A stretch of 64,000 nucleotides of DNA, taken from the NCBI RefSeq assembly GCF_002741035.1, contig NZ_CP016808.1, positions 2,720,001 through 2,784,000 on the forward strand. Direction: 5' to 3'. How positions within the stretch are numbered: the first letter of the stretch is position 1; every line of letters begins with the position of its first letter. Below are positions 27,572 through 40,025 of this stretch, in pieces. This stretch comes from Paenibacillus sp. BIHB 4019 (GTDB taxonomy: Bacteria > Bacillota > Bacilli > Paenibacillales > Paenibacillaceae). The notes beneath the pieces were generated by a model. That model did no database searches and was not told the origin of the DNA. It was given only the letters and a program-made list of their open reading frames with translations. The position numbers and the translations under genes were made by a program.

Positions 27572-30500
27572 TTGGCAGGACAACTTGTTCAGTATGGTCG
27601 GCGCACGCGGAGAAGTTATGCCCGAATCAACGAGGTGCTGGAAGTCCCGAACCTGATTGAAATCCAACAAAAATCGTACGAAAAATTCTTGGAAACGGAT
27701 TTAATTGAATTATTCCAAGATATTTCGCCGATTCAGGACTTTACGGGCAATCTATCGCTTGAGTTTATCGACTACAGCTTGGGCGAACCGAAATATTCGG
27801 TCGATGAATCAAAAGAACGCGATGTGACGTATGCTGCTCCACTACGCGTGAAAGTGCGTCTCTTTAATAAAGAGACGGGCGAAGTGAAGGAACAGGAAGT
27901 TTTCATGGGTGACTTCCCGCTGATGACAGAGACCGGCACGTTTATCATTAACGGAGCGGAACGGGTTATTGTCAGCCAATTGGTGCGCTCCCCAAGTGTG
28001 TACTTCAGCACGAAGGTTGATAAAAACGGGAAGAAAAACTACACAGCGACCGTTATCCCGAATCGTGGAGCTTGGTTAGAGCTGGAGACGGATGCTAAAG
28101 ATATTGTCTACGTTCGTATCGACCGCACTCGGAAAATTCCGGTTACGGTACTTTTGCGTTCGTTAGGCTTCGGCACTGACGCTGAAATATTGGAATTGCT
28201 CGGCCATGACGAGTATATTCGCAATACGCTTGATAAAGACAACACGGATTCTACCGAGAAAGCGCTGATTGAAATTTATGAGCGCCTTCGTCCAGGTGAG
28301 CCGCCTACGCTTGATAACGCGAAGAGCTTGCTTGTAGCACGCTTCTTTGATCCGAAACGCTATGATCTAGCAAATGTAGGACGTTACAAGATTAACAAAA
28401 AGCTTCATATCAAAAACCGTCTGTTCAACCAGCGCTTGGCTGAAACGCTTGTCGATCCTTCGACAGGTGAAATTATTGCCGAAGCAGGTCAAATGATTGA
28501 CCGCCGCTTGCTGGATGACATTTTGGAGAAGCTTGAAACGAATGTCGGCTTCAAAACGTATCATGTCGCCAATGGCGTACTTGATGCAGATAGTATTCCA
28601 CTGCAAGCAATCAGTGTATTCTCGCCGCTTGACGAATCCAAAGTGATTAAAGTCATCGCGAACGGAATTATTGATAAAGCAGTGAAACACGTCACGCCGG
28701 CAGATATTATTGCTTCCATTAACTATTTCCTTAACCTGCTTCAAGGTGTAGGAAGCACGGATGACATTGACCACTTGGGCAACCGTCGTCTGCGTTCTGT
28801 AGGGGAGCTTCTGCAAAACCAATTCCGTATCGGTTTATCCCGTATGGAAAGAGTTGTGCGTGAACGGATGTCGATTCAGGATGCTAATGCAATTACGCCG
28901 CAGGCGCTGATTAACATTCGTCCCGTTATAGCTTCGATTAAAGAGTTCTTTGGATCCTCACAGCTCTCGCAGTTTATGGACCAAACGAATCCGCTTGCTG
29001 AACTGACGCACAAACGCCGTCTGTCTGCACTCGGACCCGGCGGTTTGACGCGTGAGCGCGCGGGCTTTGAAGTCCGTGACGTCCATCACTCCCACTATGG
29101 GCGGATGTGTCCAATCGAGACGCCAGAGGGACCGAATATCGGTCTGATCAACTCCTTGTCCTCCTTTGCCCGCATTAACGAATATGGCTTCATTGAAGCT
29201 CCTTATCGTTGGGTAGATGCGAAGACAGGAATTGTAACGGAACAAATTTCATATTTGACTGCAGATGAAGAAGACAACTATGTAATCGCGCAAGCGAATG
29301 CGAAGCTGACTCCAGAAGGAACATTCGAAGAGAGCAGCGTTATCGTTCGTTACAACAAGCAAGCTGATAACATCCTTACGATGCCAAGCGAGCGCGTTGA
29401 CTACATGGACGTTTCTCCTAAGCAGGTAGTATCGGTTGCGACGGCGCTTATTCCGTTCCTGGAAAACGATGACTCCAACCGTGCGCTAATGGGTTCCAAC
29501 ATGCAGCGGCAAGCTGTACCTCTCTTGATCCCGAAAGCACCGCTTGTCGGTACGGGTATGGAGCATAAGTCGGCTAAAGACTCCGGTGTATGTATTGTCT
29601 CCAAACATGATGGAATTATTGAACGTGTATCTGCCAATGAAATTTGGCTTCGCCGTGTAGAGCAAATTGACGGCAAGTCGGTAACTGGCGATCTCGTTAA
29701 GCATAAGCTTCATAAGTTTACGCGTTCCAACCAAGGAACATGCATTAACCAGCGTCCGCTTGTACACAAAGGCGACGTTATCCAAAAAGGCGATATTCTC
29801 GCTGATGGACCGTCAACTGAGCAAGGCGAATTGGCACTGGGCCGCAACGTGGTCGTTGCCTTTATGACATGGGAAGGCTACAACTATGAGGATGCTATCC
29901 TTCTTAGTGAAAAGCTTGTTAAAGAAGACGTATATACCTCGATCCATATTGAGGAGTATGAGTCGGAAGCCCGTGATACGAAGCTTGGACCAGAAGAAAT
30001 TACACGCGACATTCCGAATGTCGGGGAAGAAGCACTGAAAAATCTTGACGAGCGCGGTATTATTCGTGTTGGTGCAGAAATCAGTGCAGGCGATATTCTC
30101 GTTGGTAAAGTAACACCTAAAGGTGTAACAGAGCTGACAGCTGAAGAGCGTCTTCTTCATGCGATTTTCGGTGAAAAAGCTCGTGAAGTAAGGGATACTT
30201 CGCTTCGCGTACCGCATGGTACTGACGGAATCGTTGTGGACGTAAAAGTATTTACCCGCGAGAACGGCGATGAGCTGCCTCCTGGTGTAAATCAACTCGT
30301 TCGTGCATATATCGCTCAAAAACGGAAAATTTCCGAGGGTGATAAAATGGCCGGACGTCACGGTAATAAAGGGGTTATTGCCCGCATTATGCCGGAAGAA
30401 GATATGCCTTTCCTGCCAGATGGCACACCAGTAGAAGTTGTTCTCAACCCGCTGGGCGTACCTTCCCGTATGAACATCGGCCAAGCGCTGGAAGTTCACT

Positions 30501-31120
30501 TGGGTCTCGCTTGTAAACGTCTTGGCTTGCATGCTGCGACGCCGGTATTTGACGGCGCGCGGGAGAATGACGTTTTTGATGCCATGGAAGAAGCTGGCAT
30601 GCAGCGTAATGGTAAGACTGTACTTTATGATGGCCGTACGGGTGAAAACTTCGAACGTGAAGTTACCGTTGGCGTCATGTACATGATCAAGCTTGCGCAC
30701 ATGGTTGATGATAAAATCCATGCTCGTTCCACAGGTCCTTACTCGCTCGTTACGCAGCAGCCATTGGGTGGTAAAGCTCAATTCGGCGGACAGCGTTTCG
30801 GTGAGATGGAAGTATGGGCGCTTGAAGCATATGGTGCTGCTTACACCTTGCAAGAAATTCTTACAGTCAAATCCGATGATGTTGTTGGTCGCGTGAAGAC
30901 GTATGAGTCGATTGTTAAGGGCGAGAACGTGCCAGAGCCGGGCGTACCAGAGTCATTCAAAGTATTGATCAAAGAACTTCAAAGTTTGGGTATGGACGTC
31001 AAAATCCTGACCGAAAATGAAGAAGAGATCGAGCTGAGAGAGTCGGATGACGATGATGACGCAGCAGGAGATAAGCTGAATCTTAATTTAGAAGGCGCTG
31101 AAGTAGGCGCTCTTGAATAA
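27572..31120 (+). CDS. rpoB: RNA polymerase beta subunit
   Basis: This 1182-residue beta subunit has the complete set of conserved beta regions. The rifampicin cluster (block around [20 protein letters not shown]) is wild type, with the Asp, His and Ser positions linked to resistance unaltered. TTG 27572 is chosen because the reading [10 protein letters not shown] matches the family N-terminus and GGGGTGAGG lies just upstream; the ATG at 27554 would add six residues and overlap that site. The acidic C-terminus ([13 protein letters not shown]) is typical of Paenibacillus-like RpoB. Confidence 0.98.
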   Translation: MAGQLVQYGRRTRRSYARINEVLEVPNLIEIQQKSYEKFLETDLIELFQDISPIQDFTGNLSLEFIDYSLGEPKYSVDESKERDVTYAAPLRVKVRLFNKETGEVKEQEVFMGDFPLMTETGTFIINGAERVIVSQLVRSPSVYFSTKVDKNGKKNYTATVIPNRGAWLELETDAKDIVYVRIDRTRKIPVTVLLRSLGFGTDAEILELLGHDEYIRNTLDKDNTDSTEKALIEIYERLRPGEPPTLDNAKSLLVARFFDPKRYDLANVGRYKINKKLHIKNRLFNQRLAETLVDPSTGEIIAEAGQMIDRRLLDDILEKLETNVGFKTYHVANGVLDADSIPLQAISVFSPLDESKVIKVIANGIIDKAVKHVTPADIIASINYFLNLLQGVGSTDDIDHLGNRRLRSVGELLQNQFRIGLSRMERVVRERMSIQDANAITPQALINIRPVIASIKEFFGSSQLSQFMDQTNPLAELTHKRRLSALGPGGLTRERAGFEVRDVHHSHYGRMCPIETPEGPNIGLINSLSSFARINEYGFIEAPYRWVDAKTGIVTEQISYLTADEEDNYVIAQANAKLTPEGTFEESSVIVRYNKQADNILTMPSERVDYMDVSPKQVVSVATALIPFLENDDSNRALMGSNMQRQAVPLLIPKAPLVGTGMEHKSAKDSGVCIVSKHDGIIERVSANEIWLRRVEQIDGKSVTGDLVKHKLHKFTRSNQGTCINQRPLVHKGDVIQKGDILADGPSTEQGELALGRNVVVAFMTWEGYNYEDAILLSEKLVKEDVYTSIHIEEYESEARDTKLGPEEITRDIPNVGEEALKNLDERGIIRVGAEISAGDILVGKVTPKGVTELTAEERLLHAIFGEKAREVRDTSLRVPHGTDGIVVDVKVFTRENGDELPPGVNQLVRAYIAQKRKISEGDKMAGRHGNKGVIARIMPEEDMPFLPDGTPVEVVLNPLGVPSRMNIGQALEVHLGLACKRLGLHAATPVFDGARENDVFDAMEEAGMQRNGKTVLYDGRTGENFEREVTVGVMYMIKLAHMVDDKIHARSTGPYSLVTQQPLGGKAQFGGQRFGEMEVWALEAYGAAYTLQEILTVKSDDVVGRVKTYESIVKGENVPEPGVPESFKVLIKELQSLGMDVKILTENEEEIELRESDDDDDAAGDKLNLNLEGAEVGALE

Positions 31121-31209
31121 AAACCTAGCCCAGCTGCGTGTGCGCTCTAGCGAATACGCAGCCGCTAGTATGCATGAAATAGCCATACATGACGAAGGAG
31201 GGTTGCTCC

Positions 31210-34200
31210 TTGTTGGACGTGAACAACTTCGAGTATATGAAAATTGGGCTTGCCTCGCCTGAGAAAATTCGTTCCTGGTCCCGCGGAGAAGTTAAAAAAC
31301 CGGAAACGATCAACTATAGGACGTTAAAACCGGAGAAGGAAGGCCTCTTCTGCGAGAAAATTTTTGGTCCTACCAAAGACTGGGAGTGTCACTGCGGCAA
31401 GTACAAGCGCGTTCGCTATAAAGGCGTCGTCTGTGATCGCTGTGGCGTTGAAGTAACACGTGCGAAAGTTCGCCGTGAGCGTATGGGACATATCGAGCTT
31501 GCAGCTCCTGTATCCCATATCTGGTATTTCAAAGGGATTCCTAGCCGCATGGGCTTGGCATTGGATATGTCGCCTCGTTCGCTTGAGGAGATCATCTACT
31601 TTGCATCTTATGTTGTAACTGATCCTGGTGATACGCCGCTGGAGAAAAAGCAGCTGCTGTCCGAAAAGGAATACCGCAGCTACCGTGAGAAATATGGCTA
31701 CGGCTTCCACGCTGGAATGGGTGCTGAAGCAGTCAAAAAACTGCTGCAGGACATTGAAGTGGAGAAAGAGCTGGAACAGCTTAAAGAAGAGCTTCGTACG
31801 GCTCAGGGCCAACGCCGTAACCGTGCGATCAAGCGTCTTGAAGTTATCGAAGCATTCCGTAATTCTGGCAATGAGCCGGAATGGATGATTCTCGATGTGC
31901 TTCCAGTTATCCCTCCTGAGCTTCGCCCGATGGTACAACTGGATGGCGGACGTTTTGCAACGTCTGACCTTAATGACCTGTACCGTCGTGTAATCAACCG
32001 TAACAACCGTCTGAAGCGTCTGCTTGATCTGGGTGCTCCTGACATTATCGTGCAAAATGAAAAACGCATGCTTCAAGAAGCAGTTGATGCGCTGATTGAT
32101 AACGGCCGTCGTGGTCGTCCAGTGACTGGACCGGGTAACCGTCCGCTCAAATCGCTCAGCCATATGCTTAAAGGTAAGCAAGGACGTTTCCGTCAAAACT
32201 TGCTCGGTAAACGTGTCGATTACTCTGGCCGTTCCGTTATCGTAGTAGGACCGAACCTGAAGATGTTCCAATGCGGACTTCCGAAGGAAATGGCGCTTGA
32301 GCTGTTTAAGCCATTCGTTATGAAAGAACTCGTCAACAAAGGACTTGCGCACAACATTAAGAGCGCGAAGCGCAAAGTTGAGCGCGTAAGCCCTGAAGTA
32401 TGGGATGTTCTTGAAGAAGTAATCAAGGAGCACCCGGTTCTTCTTAACCGTGCCCCGACCCTTCACAGACTCGGTATTCAAGCATTTGAGCCGATTTTGG
32501 TTGAAGGCCGCGCCATCAAGCTTCACCCGCTCGTATGTACCGCTTATAACGCGGATTTCGACGGTGACCAAATGGCCGTTCACGTACCTTTGTCTGCAGA
32601 AGCACAAGCGGAAGCTCGCTTGCTCATGCTTGCATCGGGCAACATTTTGAACCCTAAAGACGGCAAGCCAGTCGTTACGCCTTCCCAGGATATGGTTCTC
32701 GGCAGTTACTATCTGACGATGGACAACAAGGAAGCGCATGGTACGGGTTCGGTGTTTGCAACGGTGAATGAAGCGGTATCGGCGTACCAACGCGGTATTG
32801 TTTCGCTGCATGCACGGATCTTTATTCCGGTGAAAGTTTTGAAAAAGACTGTGTTCACCGAAAAACAACAGCAGTCGTTGATGTCAACGACGGTTGGTAA
32901 AGTTATTTTCAACGAAATTTTCCCGGAAGATTTCCCGTATATCAACGAGGCTACGAAAACGAACCTTTTGAACGGTACGCCGGATAAATATTTTGTTTAC
33001 GAAAAAGGCAGTGATTTGAAAAAAATCATTGAAGAATTGCCGATAGCAGGCGGTGTAGGTAAAGATTATCTCGGTAATATTATTGCTGAGTGCTTCAGAA
33101 ACTACCATACGACGCTGACGGCTGTCATCCTTGACCGTATCAAGCAGCTCGGCTTCACTTACTCCACGCGTGCAGGTATTACGATCGCCGTATCGGACGT
33201 TATCGTGCCGCCAGAGAAAACAGAGCTTCTTAAAAAATCGGATGATCAGGTTGCTATCGTTATGAATCAGTACCGTCGTGGTCTGATTACGAACGAAGAG
33301 CGTTATGACCGGATTATTAGCATTTGGAGCAAATGTAAAGACGAGCTGACGGAAATTTTGATGAAGTCTATGGATCGTTACAACAACATTATGCTCATGG
33401 TTGATTCGAAGGCACGGGGTAACAAATCGCAAATCACCCAGCTGGGCGGTATGCGTGGTCTGATGGCCAACCCATCGGGCCGCATTATCGAATTGCCAAT
33501 CAAATCGAACTTCCGTGAAGGTCTGACGGTACTCGAGTACTTCATCTCGACGCATGGAGCGCGGAAAGGTCTCGCGGATACAGCTCTTCGTACAGCTGAC
33601 TCCGGTTACCTGACTCGTAGGCTCGTTGACGTTGCACAAGATGTTATCGTTCGTGAAGAAGATTGCGGAACCGATAAAGGCTTCTCCGTGAGCAAAATTC
33701 AAGACGGTAAAGAGGTTATTGAGGATCTGTACGATCGTATTGAAGGCCGTTACGCTTTCGAGACGGTTCGTCATCCGAAGACTGGCGAAGTTATCGTCAG
33801 CCGCAATGATCTGATTGACTCGAACAGAGCCGATGCGATTATTGATGCGGGTATTGAAAAACTGCAAATCCGTTCCGTGCTTAGCTGCCGCGCTCGTCAT
33901 GGCGTATGTAAAACTTGTTATGGCCGCAACCTGGCAACAGGCAAGCATGTTGAAATCGGAGAAGCAGTAGGTATCATTGCCGCTCAATCCATCGGTGAGC
34001 CAGGAACACAGCTCACGATGCGTACATTCCATACCGGCGGTGTTGCCGGAGACGATATTACGCAAGGTTTGCCGCGTATCCAGGAGCTTTTCGAGGCGCG
34101 TAATCCGAAAGGTCAAGCGATTATCACCGAGCTTGATGGTGTGGTCAAAGAAATTCGTGAAGCGAAGGATCGCCGTGAAATCGAAGTTCAAGGTGAAGCG

Positions 34201-34839
34201 GAATCCAAAACTTATGCGATCACTTACGGTTCGCGTATCCGTGTTGTAAAAGGTCAGCATCTGGAAGCCGGCGACGAGCTGACTGATGGTTCGATTGACC
34301 CTAAAGATATGCTTCGGATTAAAGGTATCCGCGGCGTTCAAAACTATATTTTGCAGGAAGTACAGCGCGTCTACCGGAACCAAGGGGTAGAAATCAATGA
34401 CAAGCACATTGAAGTCATGGTTAAGCAAATGCTCCGCAAAATCCGTATCGTTGATGCGGGAGAAACGAAGCTTCTGCCAGGCGCATTCGTAGACATTCAT
34501 GAATACGAGTCTGCCAACCGCGAAGCAATCTTTGCTGATAAAGAGCCAGCAGTAGCCAAACCGGTATTGCTCGGTATTACGAAAGCGTCTCTTGAGACGG
34601 ATTCGTTCTTGTCGGCAGCTTCTTTCCAAGAAACGACTCGCGTCTTGACTGACGCTGCTATTAAAGGCAAAGTCGATCAATTGCTTGGTCTGAAGGAAAA
34701 TGTTATTATCGGTAAGTTGATTCCAGCTGGTACGGGTATGCCGCGTTATCGCAATATCCGTCTGGTAGGGCTTGAGGATGAGCAGGAAACTGTTGTAAAC
34801 CAAGGCGAATTGGAATCAGAAGCAGTTACCGTTGACTAA
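31210..34839 (+). CDS. rpoC: RNA polymerase beta' subunit
   Basis: This 1209-residue beta' subunit has the N-terminal zinc site (Cys60, 62, 75, 78) and the catalytic NADFDGDQ (447-454, three aspartates holding magnesium). The trigger-loop region is intact, as is the second zinc site ([13 protein letters not shown], near 885-897). TTG 31210 is the start because GAAGGAGGG ends about seven bases upstream and [10 protein letters not shown] is the family N-terminus. It is 89 bases after rpoB. Confidence 0.98.
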   Translation: MLDVNNFEYMKIGLASPEKIRSWSRGEVKKPETINYRTLKPEKEGLFCEKIFGPTKDWECHCGKYKRVRYKGVVCDRCGVEVTRAKVRRERMGHIELAAPVSHIWYFKGIPSRMGLALDMSPRSLEEIIYFASYVVTDPGDTPLEKKQLLSEKEYRSYREKYGYGFHAGMGAEAVKKLLQDIEVEKELEQLKEELRTAQGQRRNRAIKRLEVIEAFRNSGNEPEWMILDVLPVIPPELRPMVQLDGGRFATSDLNDLYRRVINRNNRLKRLLDLGAPDIIVQNEKRMLQEAVDALIDNGRRGRPVTGPGNRPLKSLSHMLKGKQGRFRQNLLGKRVDYSGRSVIVVGPNLKMFQCGLPKEMALELFKPFVMKELVNKGLAHNIKSAKRKVERVSPEVWDVLEEVIKEHPVLLNRAPTLHRLGIQAFEPILVEGRAIKLHPLVCTAYNADFDGDQMAVHVPLSAEAQAEARLLMLASGNILNPKDGKPVVTPSQDMVLGSYYLTMDNKEAHGTGSVFATVNEAVSAYQRGIVSLHARIFIPVKVLKKTVFTEKQQQSLMSTTVGKVIFNEIFPEDFPYINEATKTNLLNGTPDKYFVYEKGSDLKKIIEELPIAGGVGKDYLGNIIAECFRNYHTTLTAVILDRIKQLGFTYSTRAGITIAVSDVIVPPEKTELLKKSDDQVAIVMNQYRRGLITNEERYDRIISIWSKCKDELTEILMKSMDRYNNIMLMVDSKARGNKSQITQLGGMRGLMANPSGRIIELPIKSNFREGLTVLEYFISTHGARKGLADTALRTADSGYLTRRLVDVAQDVIVREEDCGTDKGFSVSKIQDGKEVIEDLYDRIEGRYAFETVRHPKTGEVIVSRNDLIDSNRADAIIDAGIEKLQIRSVLSCRARHGVCKTCYGRNLATGKHVEIGEAVGIIAAQSIGEPGTQLTMRTFHTGGVAGDDITQGLPRIQELFEARNPKGQAIITELDGVVKEIREAKDRREIEVQGEAESKTYAITYGSRIRVVKGQHLEAGDELTDGSIDPKDMLRIKGIRGVQNYILQEVQRVYRNQGVEINDKHIEVMVKQMLRKIRIVDAGETKLLPGAFVDIHEYESANREAIFADKEPAVAKPVLLGITKASLETDSFLSAASFQETTRVLTDAAIKGKVDQLLGLKENVIIGKLIPAGTGMPRYRNIRLVGLEDEQETVVNQGELESEAVTVD

Positions 34840-34852
34840 AGCTTGAAGCATG

Positions 34853-34903
34853 CATGCGGCGGCGGCCTCCCCTAGTAATTGAGGGGAAGCTGCCTGCGTA
34901 TGC
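34853..34903 (+). terminator. Hairpin after rpoC
   Basis: A TCCCCT/AGGGGA stem is nested inside a longer imperfect GCATGCGGC / GCCTGCGTATGC pairing, 14 bases after the rpoC stop. There is no T run, so it is a possible weak terminator or processing site. Confidence 0.45.
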
Positions 34904-34974
34904 GTACATCGAGGCTATAGCAGCTTTTCAGAAGAGGCAATGACTAGCATTTGCGGTTTTTCTGATAAAGCTAC

Positions 34975-35002
34975 TTGACACTCTAGGTGTACAGGTGATA
35001 CT
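34975..35002 (+). promoter_or_regulatory. Promoter before the L7Ae-like gene
   Basis: TTGACA (34975-34980) and GATACT (34997-35002) have 16-base spacing and lie 55 bases before the gene. It could drive rplGB and the str genes. Confidence 0.75.
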
Positions 35003-35057
35003 ATATCGAAGTGTGCCTAATTGTGTGATCTTCTACCGCTAAAGGATAGGTGATTCC

Positions 35058-35288
35058 ATGCAGTTTAAAGTTGGCGCGAAACAGACGACGAAGATGCTTG
35101 AGCAAGATAAAGCAGTCGAAGTCTACATTGCTCAAGATGCAGATCCGCGAATGAAAGAGAAAGTTATTCATTTGTGTGAGCGGTCGAGTATCCCGGTCAA
35201 ATGGGTAGAAACGATGCAAGACCTTGGGAAAACCTGTGGAATTGATGTCGGAGCTGCTATGGCAGCGCTCGTAACCGATGATGAATAA
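35058..35288 (+). CDS. rplGB: L7Ae-like ribosome-associated protein (YbxF)
   Basis: This 76-residue small L7Ae/L30e/S12e-family protein is expected to bind kink-turn RNA. The conserved core (VEVYIAQDADPRMKEKVIHLCE and GKTCGIDVGAAMAAL) is present and length equals the B. subtilis YbxF. The start ATG follows AGGATAGGTGAT. It sits at its usual place between rpoC and rpsL. Confidence 0.92.
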   Translation: MQFKVGAKQTTKMLEQDKAVEVYIAQDADPRMKEKVIHLCERSSIPVKWVETMQDLGKTCGIDVGAAMAALVTDDE

Positions 35289-35445
35289 AGGAAAAAAGCA
35301 TTTTTGCTGGTGCAACTTCAACCTGATGATGGACTGGTAAGAATTTTTATTTGTTCTTTTATGAACCACCTGGATCTGTGGGCTTTAAAATTAGGTGTAA
35401 TGTCTACCATATTAAATGACATGAATAACGGAAGGGGGTGGCAAC

Positions 35446-35865
35446 ATGCCAACAATTAACCAGCTAGTCCGTAAAGGACGCCAAGCTAAAGTCGTAAAAT
35501 CGAAATCGCCAGCTTTGCAAAAAGGTTTCAACGCCTTGAAACGTGAAGCTACAAACATCAGTGCTCCGCAAAAACGCGGTGTGTGCACTCGTGTAGGTAC
35601 AATGACTCCGAAAAAACCGAACTCTGCACTTCGTAAATACGCGCGTGTACGTTTGACTAACCGCGTAGAGGTTACAGCTTACATTCCGGGTATCGGACAT
35701 AACCTTCAAGAGCACAGTGTCGTATTGATCCGTGGCGGACGGGTAAAAGACCTTCCGGGTGTACGTTATCATATCGTTCGCGGCGCTTTGGATACAGCGG
35801 GTGTTAACAACCGTAACCAAGCTCGTTCGAAATACGGTGCTAAACGTCCTAAAGTTAAGAAATAA
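35446..35865 (+). CDS. rpsL: 30S ribosomal protein S12
   Basis: This 139-residue protein of the decoding centre has the conserved [11 protein letters not shown] and [14 protein letters not shown] blocks. Both lysines that mutate to streptomycin resistance are wild type. The start follows AAGGGGGTGGC. It opens the str group rpsL-rpsG-fusA-tuf. Confidence 0.98.
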   Translation: MPTINQLVRKGRQAKVVKSKSPALQKGFNALKREATNISAPQKRGVCTRVGTMTPKKPNSALRKYARVRLTNRVEVTAYIPGIGHNLQEHSVVLIRGGRVKDLPGVRYHIVRGALDTAGVNNRNQARSKYGAKRPKVKK

Positions 35866-35916
35866 AAATGGTTTTACCACTAATGAAATTATCATTCAAG
35901 AAAGGGGGACTTTCTC

Positions 35917-36387
35917 ATGCCACGCAAAGGTCCTGTAACAAAACGCGATGTGCTTCCGGATCCGGTTTACAATAGCAAACTGGTAACGAGACTCATCAAC
36001 CGCATTATGATCGACGGTAAACGCGGAACAGCTCAAACGCTGTTGTACGATGCCTTCAAACTGATCCAAGAACGCACGGGTAAAGATCCGATGGAAGTGT
36101 TCGAAGCAGCTTTGAAAAATATCATGCCAGTACTTGAGGTTAAAGCACGCCGTGTCGGCGGTGCCAACTATCAAGTGCCGATCGAAGTTAAACCTGAGCG
36201 CCGTACATCGCTTGGTCTCCGTTGGCTCGTGAACTACTCACGTAACCGCGGTGAGAAAACGATGGTAGAGCGTTTGGCTGCTGAAATTACTGATGCTTCC
36301 AATAACACTGGTGCATCCGTTAAGAAGCGCGAAGATACACACAAAATGGCAGAAGCGAACAGAGCGTTTGCTCACTACCGTTGGTAG
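35917..36387 (+). CDS. rpsG: 30S ribosomal protein S7
   Basis: This 156-residue S7 nucleates 30S head assembly and contacts E-site tRNA. Conserved blocks ([31 protein letters not shown] and RAFAHYRW at the C-terminus) are intact. The start follows AAGAAAGGGGG. It is 51 bases after rpsL. Confidence 0.98.
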   Translation: MPRKGPVTKRDVLPDPVYNSKLVTRLINRIMIDGKRGTAQTLLYDAFKLIQERTGKDPMEVFEAALKNIMPVLEVKARRVGGANYQVPIEVKPERRTSLGLRWLVNYSRNRGEKTMVERLAAEITDASNNTGASVKKREDTHKMAEANRAFAHYRW

Positions 36388-36443
36388 GATTCGGCTAACG
36401 CTGAATCAACAAATAATCTCATTTAATGAGAGGAGATCAGTTC

Positions 36444-38519
36444 ATGGCTAGAGAGTTCTCCTTGAAAAATACACGGAATATCGGGATTATGGCGCATATC
36501 GATGCGGGTAAAACCACTACAACTGAGCGTATCTTGTTCTACACAGGCCGTACTCACAAAATCGGAGAGGTGCATGAAGGCGCCGCTACGATGGACTGGA
36601 TGGAACAAGAGCAAGAGCGCGGTATTACGATTACGTCTGCCGCGACGACTGCTCAATGGGATGGTCACCGCATCAATATCATCGATACCCCAGGACACGT
36701 TGACTTCACAGTAGAAGTTGAACGTTCCCTCCGCGTATTGGACGGGGCAGTTGGCGTTTTCAGTGCAAAAGAAGGCGTTGAGCCTCAGTCCGAAACCGTA
36801 TGGCGTCAAGCAGACCGTTACGGTGTACCTCGGATCGCTTATATCAACAAAATGGACATTATCGGTGCAGACTTCTTGAACGTTATCAAGGATATGCGCG
36901 AGCGTCTACAAGCAAATGCTGTTGCGATTCAAATTCCGATTGGCGCTGAAAGTGATTTCGTAGGCGTTATCGATATCGTTGAACGCGTAGCTTACAAATA
37001 CAAAGATGATCTCGGAAAAGACCCTGAGAAAATCGAAATTCCTGCAGAGTACGCCGACCAAGTCGAAGAACTCCGTACGGAATTGATCGAGAAAGTTGCC
37101 GAGCTGGACGAAGAATTAACAATGAAATATCTGGAAGGCGAAGAAATTACGATTCCAGAAATTAAAGCAGCGCTTCGTAAAGGCGTTTGTGAAGTTAAAA
37201 TCTTCCCAGTTATCGTTGGCTCCTCGTACCGTAACAAAGGCGTTCAAATGATGTTGGATGCTGTTGTTGACTATCTTCCATCGCCACTTGATGTACCAGC
37301 TATTAAAGGTATGCTTGATGACGGTAGTGAGGAAATTCGTCAATCTTCGGATTCAGAACCGTTCTCGGCTCTGGCATTCAAAATCATGACGGATCCTTAT
37401 GTAGGTAGATTGACGTTCTTCCGTGTGTATTCTGGCGTCCTGAAATCCGGTTCGTATGTTCTGAATGGTACAAAGAACAAACGTGAGCGTATTGGTCGGA
37501 TTCTGCAAATGCATGCGAACAGCCGTCAAGAGATTTCCGAAGTTTACTCCGGAGATATCGCAGCTGCAGTTGGTTTGAAAGATACCATTACAGGCGACAC
37601 GCTTTGTGATGAAAAACATCCGATTATTCTTGAATCGATGAATTTCCCTGAGCCAGTTATCTCGGTTGCTATCGAACCAAAAACGAAAGCTGACCAAGAC
37701 AAACTCGGTATCGCGATTTCCAAGCTTGCGGAAGAAGATCCTACATTCCGTGCGCATACGGATGAAGAAACAAACCAAACGATTATCTCTGGTATGGGTG
37801 AGCTTCACCTTGAGATTCTAGTTGACCGTATGCTTCGCGAATTTAAGGTTGAGACAAACGTTGGTAAGCCTCAAGTTGCTTATCGTGAGACGTTCCGTCA
37901 AGCTGCAAAAGTCGAAGGTAAATTCGTACGTCAATCCGGTGGTAAAGGTCAATATGGCCATTGCTGGGTTGAATTCGTTCCACAAGAGCCGGGTGAAGGC
38001 TTCGTGTTCGAAAACAAAGTTGTGGGTGGATCGATTCCTCGTGAATTTATCGCTCCAATCCAAGCTGGTATCGAAGAGTCGATGAAAAACGGCGTTATCG
38101 CTGGATTCCCGCTCGTTGATGTTAAAGCAATTGTTTTCGACGGATCTTATCATGATGTTGACTCCTCGGAGATGGCGTTTAAAATTGCAGGTTCGATGGC
38201 GCTTAAAGCTGCCAAAGAAAAATGTAAGCCAGTTCTGCTTGAGCCAATCATGAAAGTTGAAGTTACTGTTCCTGAAGAGTACATGGGCGATGTAATGGGT
38301 ATGTTGAACTCCCGTCGTGGTCGCATTGAAGGTATGGATACTCGCGCAGGTGCGCAAATTATCCGTGCTAAGGTGCCTCTCTCCGAGATGTTCGGTTATT
38401 CCACAACACTTCGTTCCGGTACACAAGGACGCGGTGTATTCTCGATGGAGCTTTCTCACTATGAAGAAGTTCCTAAATCGATTGCTGAAGAGATTATTGC
38501 CAAAAACAAAGGCGAATAA
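36444..38519 (+). CDS. fusA: Elongation factor G
   Basis: This 691-residue GTPase drives translocation. The P loop AHIDAGKT (17-24), the switch II DTPGH, and NKMD for guanine recognition are present, followed by domains II-V. ATG 36444 is chosen because GAGAGGAGATC occupies 36428-36438; the ATG at 36426 lies before that site. It is 56 bases after rpsG. Confidence 0.98.
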   Translation: MAREFSLKNTRNIGIMAHIDAGKTTTTERILFYTGRTHKIGEVHEGAATMDWMEQEQERGITITSAATTAQWDGHRINIIDTPGHVDFTVEVERSLRVLDGAVGVFSAKEGVEPQSETVWRQADRYGVPRIAYINKMDIIGADFLNVIKDMRERLQANAVAIQIPIGAESDFVGVIDIVERVAYKYKDDLGKDPEKIEIPAEYADQVEELRTELIEKVAELDEELTMKYLEGEEITIPEIKAALRKGVCEVKIFPVIVGSSYRNKGVQMMLDAVVDYLPSPLDVPAIKGMLDDGSEEIRQSSDSEPFSALAFKIMTDPYVGRLTFFRVYSGVLKSGSYVLNGTKNKRERIGRILQMHANSRQEISEVYSGDIAAAVGLKDTITGDTLCDEKHPIILESMNFPEPVISVAIEPKTKADQDKLGIAISKLAEEDPTFRAHTDEETNQTIISGMGELHLEILVDRMLREFKVETNVGKPQVAYRETFRQAAKVEGKFVRQSGGKGQYGHCWVEFVPQEPGEGFVFENKVVGGSIPREFIAPIQAGIEESMKNGVIAGFPLVDVKAIVFDGSYHDVDSSEMAFKIAGSMALKAAKEKCKPVLLEPIMKVEVTVPEEYMGDVMGMLNSRRGRIEGMDTRAGAQIIRAKVPLSEMFGYSTTLRSGTQGRGVFSMELSHYEEVPKSIAEEIIAKNKGE

Positions 38520-38636
38520 TATTTTCCTTTGTCTTAGGTTAGTCTTTTTTACTCCGGTTGGCATTACAGCTTGCTAAGCAAGCAAGTGTTCAGCCACTAT
38601 ATAAAACCTTTTAAATATTGAGGAGGATTAAGTTCA

Positions 38637-39827
38637 ATGGGAAAAGCTAAATTTGAACGTAACAAACCGCACGTTAATATCGGTACTATTGGTCACGTCG
38701 ATCACGGTAAAACGACTCTGACTGCAGCAATCACTACTGTACTTTCCAAAAAATACGGCGGTGCTGCTATCGCTTTTGACCAAATCGATAAAGCTCCAGA
38801 AGAGCGCGAGCGTGGTATCACGATCTCGACAGCTCACGTTGAGTATGAGACGCCAGCTCGTCACTACGCTCACGTTGACTGCCCAGGTCACGCCGACTAT
38901 GTAAAAAACATGATCACTGGTGCTGCACAAATGGACGGAGCAATCCTAGTAGTTTCCGCAGCTGATGGCCCTATGCCACAAACTCGTGAGCACATCTTGC
39001 TGTCCAAGCAAGTTGGCGTTCCTTACATCGTTGTATTCCTGAACAAATGCGACATGGTTGAAGACGAAGAGCTTCTTGAACTGGTTGAGATGGAAGTTCG
39101 CGACCTTCTTTCCGAGTATGAGTTCCCAGGCGACGACACTCCAATCATCCGTGGTGCAGCTCGTGAAGCTTTGCAAAACCCTGATGGTCCTTGGGCTGAA
39201 AAAATCATCGAGCTCTTCGAGCAAGTTGATACTTACATCCCAACTCCTGAGCGCGATGTTGCAAAACCTTTCCTTATGCCTGTCGAGGACGTATTCACAA
39301 TCACTGGCCGTGGTACAGTAGCAACTGGCCGTGTTGAGCGTGGCGTTATCAAAGTAGGCGACGAGATCGAAATTATCGGTCTTGCTGAAGAGTCCCGCAA
39401 ATCCGTAGTAACAGGCGTTGAAATGTTCCGTAAATTGCTTGACTCCGCTCAAGCAGGCGACAACGTTGGCGCATTGCTTCGTGGTGTAGACCGTAAAGAT
39501 ATTGAGCGTGGACAAGTATTGGCTAAACCGGGTTCGGTTAAACCACACACTAACTTCACTGCACAAATCTACGTTCTGACTAAAGAAGAGGGTGGCCGTC
39601 ACAAGCCTTTCTTCACTGGATACCGTCCACAGTTCTACTTCCGTACAACTGACGTTACTGGTATCATCAACCTGCCAGAAGGTACTGAAATGGTTATGCC
39701 TGGCGACAACATCACAGTTACTGTTGAGCTTATCGCTCCAATCGCGGTTGAAGAGGGAACTCGTTTCTCCATCCGTGAAGGCGGCCGTACTGTAGGCGCT
39801 GGCGCTGTAGCAACTATCCAAAAATAA
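38637..39827 (+). CDS. tuf: Elongation factor Tu
   Basis: This 396-residue GTPase delivers aminoacyl-tRNA. The P loop GHVDHGKT (19-26), DCPGH and NKCD are intact, as are the two beta-barrel domains. It uses strongly biased codons, as expected for a very highly expressed gene. The ribosome binding site is GAGGAGGATTAAG. A 117-base gap after fusA contains a GCTTGC/GCAAGC hairpin. A strong double hairpin terminator follows. Confidence 0.98.
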   Translation: MGKAKFERNKPHVNIGTIGHVDHGKTTLTAAITTVLSKKYGGAAIAFDQIDKAPEERERGITISTAHVEYETPARHYAHVDCPGHADYVKNMITGAAQMDGAILVVSAADGPMPQTREHILLSKQVGVPYIVVFLNKCDMVEDEELLELVEMEVRDLLSEYEFPGDDTPIIRGAAREALQNPDGPWAEKIIELFEQVDTYIPTPERDVAKPFLMPVEDVFTITGRGTVATGRVERGVIKVGDEIEIIGLAEESRKSVVTGVEMFRKLLDSAQAGDNVGALLRGVDRKDIERGQVLAKPGSVKPHTNFTAQIYVLTKEEGGRHKPFFTGYRPQFYFRTTDVTGIINLPEGTEMVMPGDNITVTVELIAPIAVEEGTRFSIREGGRTVGAGAVATIQK

Positions 39828-39833
39828 TCGCGT

Positions 39834-39886
39834 GCGGCTTTAAGCCGCGCACGAATCAAACCTCTCACCTCGGTGAGAGGTTTTTT
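39834..39886 (+). terminator. Terminator after tuf
   Basis: Two hairpins occur: CGTGCGGC-tttaa-GCCGCGCACG and CCTCTCAC-ctcg-GTGAGAGG (39861-39880), the latter with six Ts. Together they form a robust end to the str operon. Confidence 0.95.
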
Positions 39887-39905
39887 ATTTTCCAAGGACA
39901 AGTCA

Positions 39906-39935
39906 TTGACGGGGCTGCTGCATCGCCCTTAATAT
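39906..39935 (+). promoter_or_regulatory. Promoter of the ABC importer operon
   Basis: TTGACG (39906-39911) and TAATAT (39930-39935) have 18-base spacing, just after the tuf terminator. No T-box or other recognisable riboswitch lies between it and the first gene. Confidence 0.65.
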
Positions 39936-40025
39936 GAGAGAAGATGTATACAGCTGCGATAGAGGGAAACCTTATGGGAACGTAAGACAGATGCAGCTTA
40001 TTATGTAGGGGAGGTTTTAAAGAAG

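Noticed and set aside
31324..32868. 514-codon minus-strand open frame opposite rpoC
   Set aside because: It has the same shadow signature as the other antisense frame; the plus strand clearly encodes beta'.
32884..34803. 639-codon minus-strand open frame opposite rpoC
   Set aside because: It mirrors rpoC codon structure, has no ribosome binding site, and its translation resembles no family; it is a shadow of a biased highly expressed gene.
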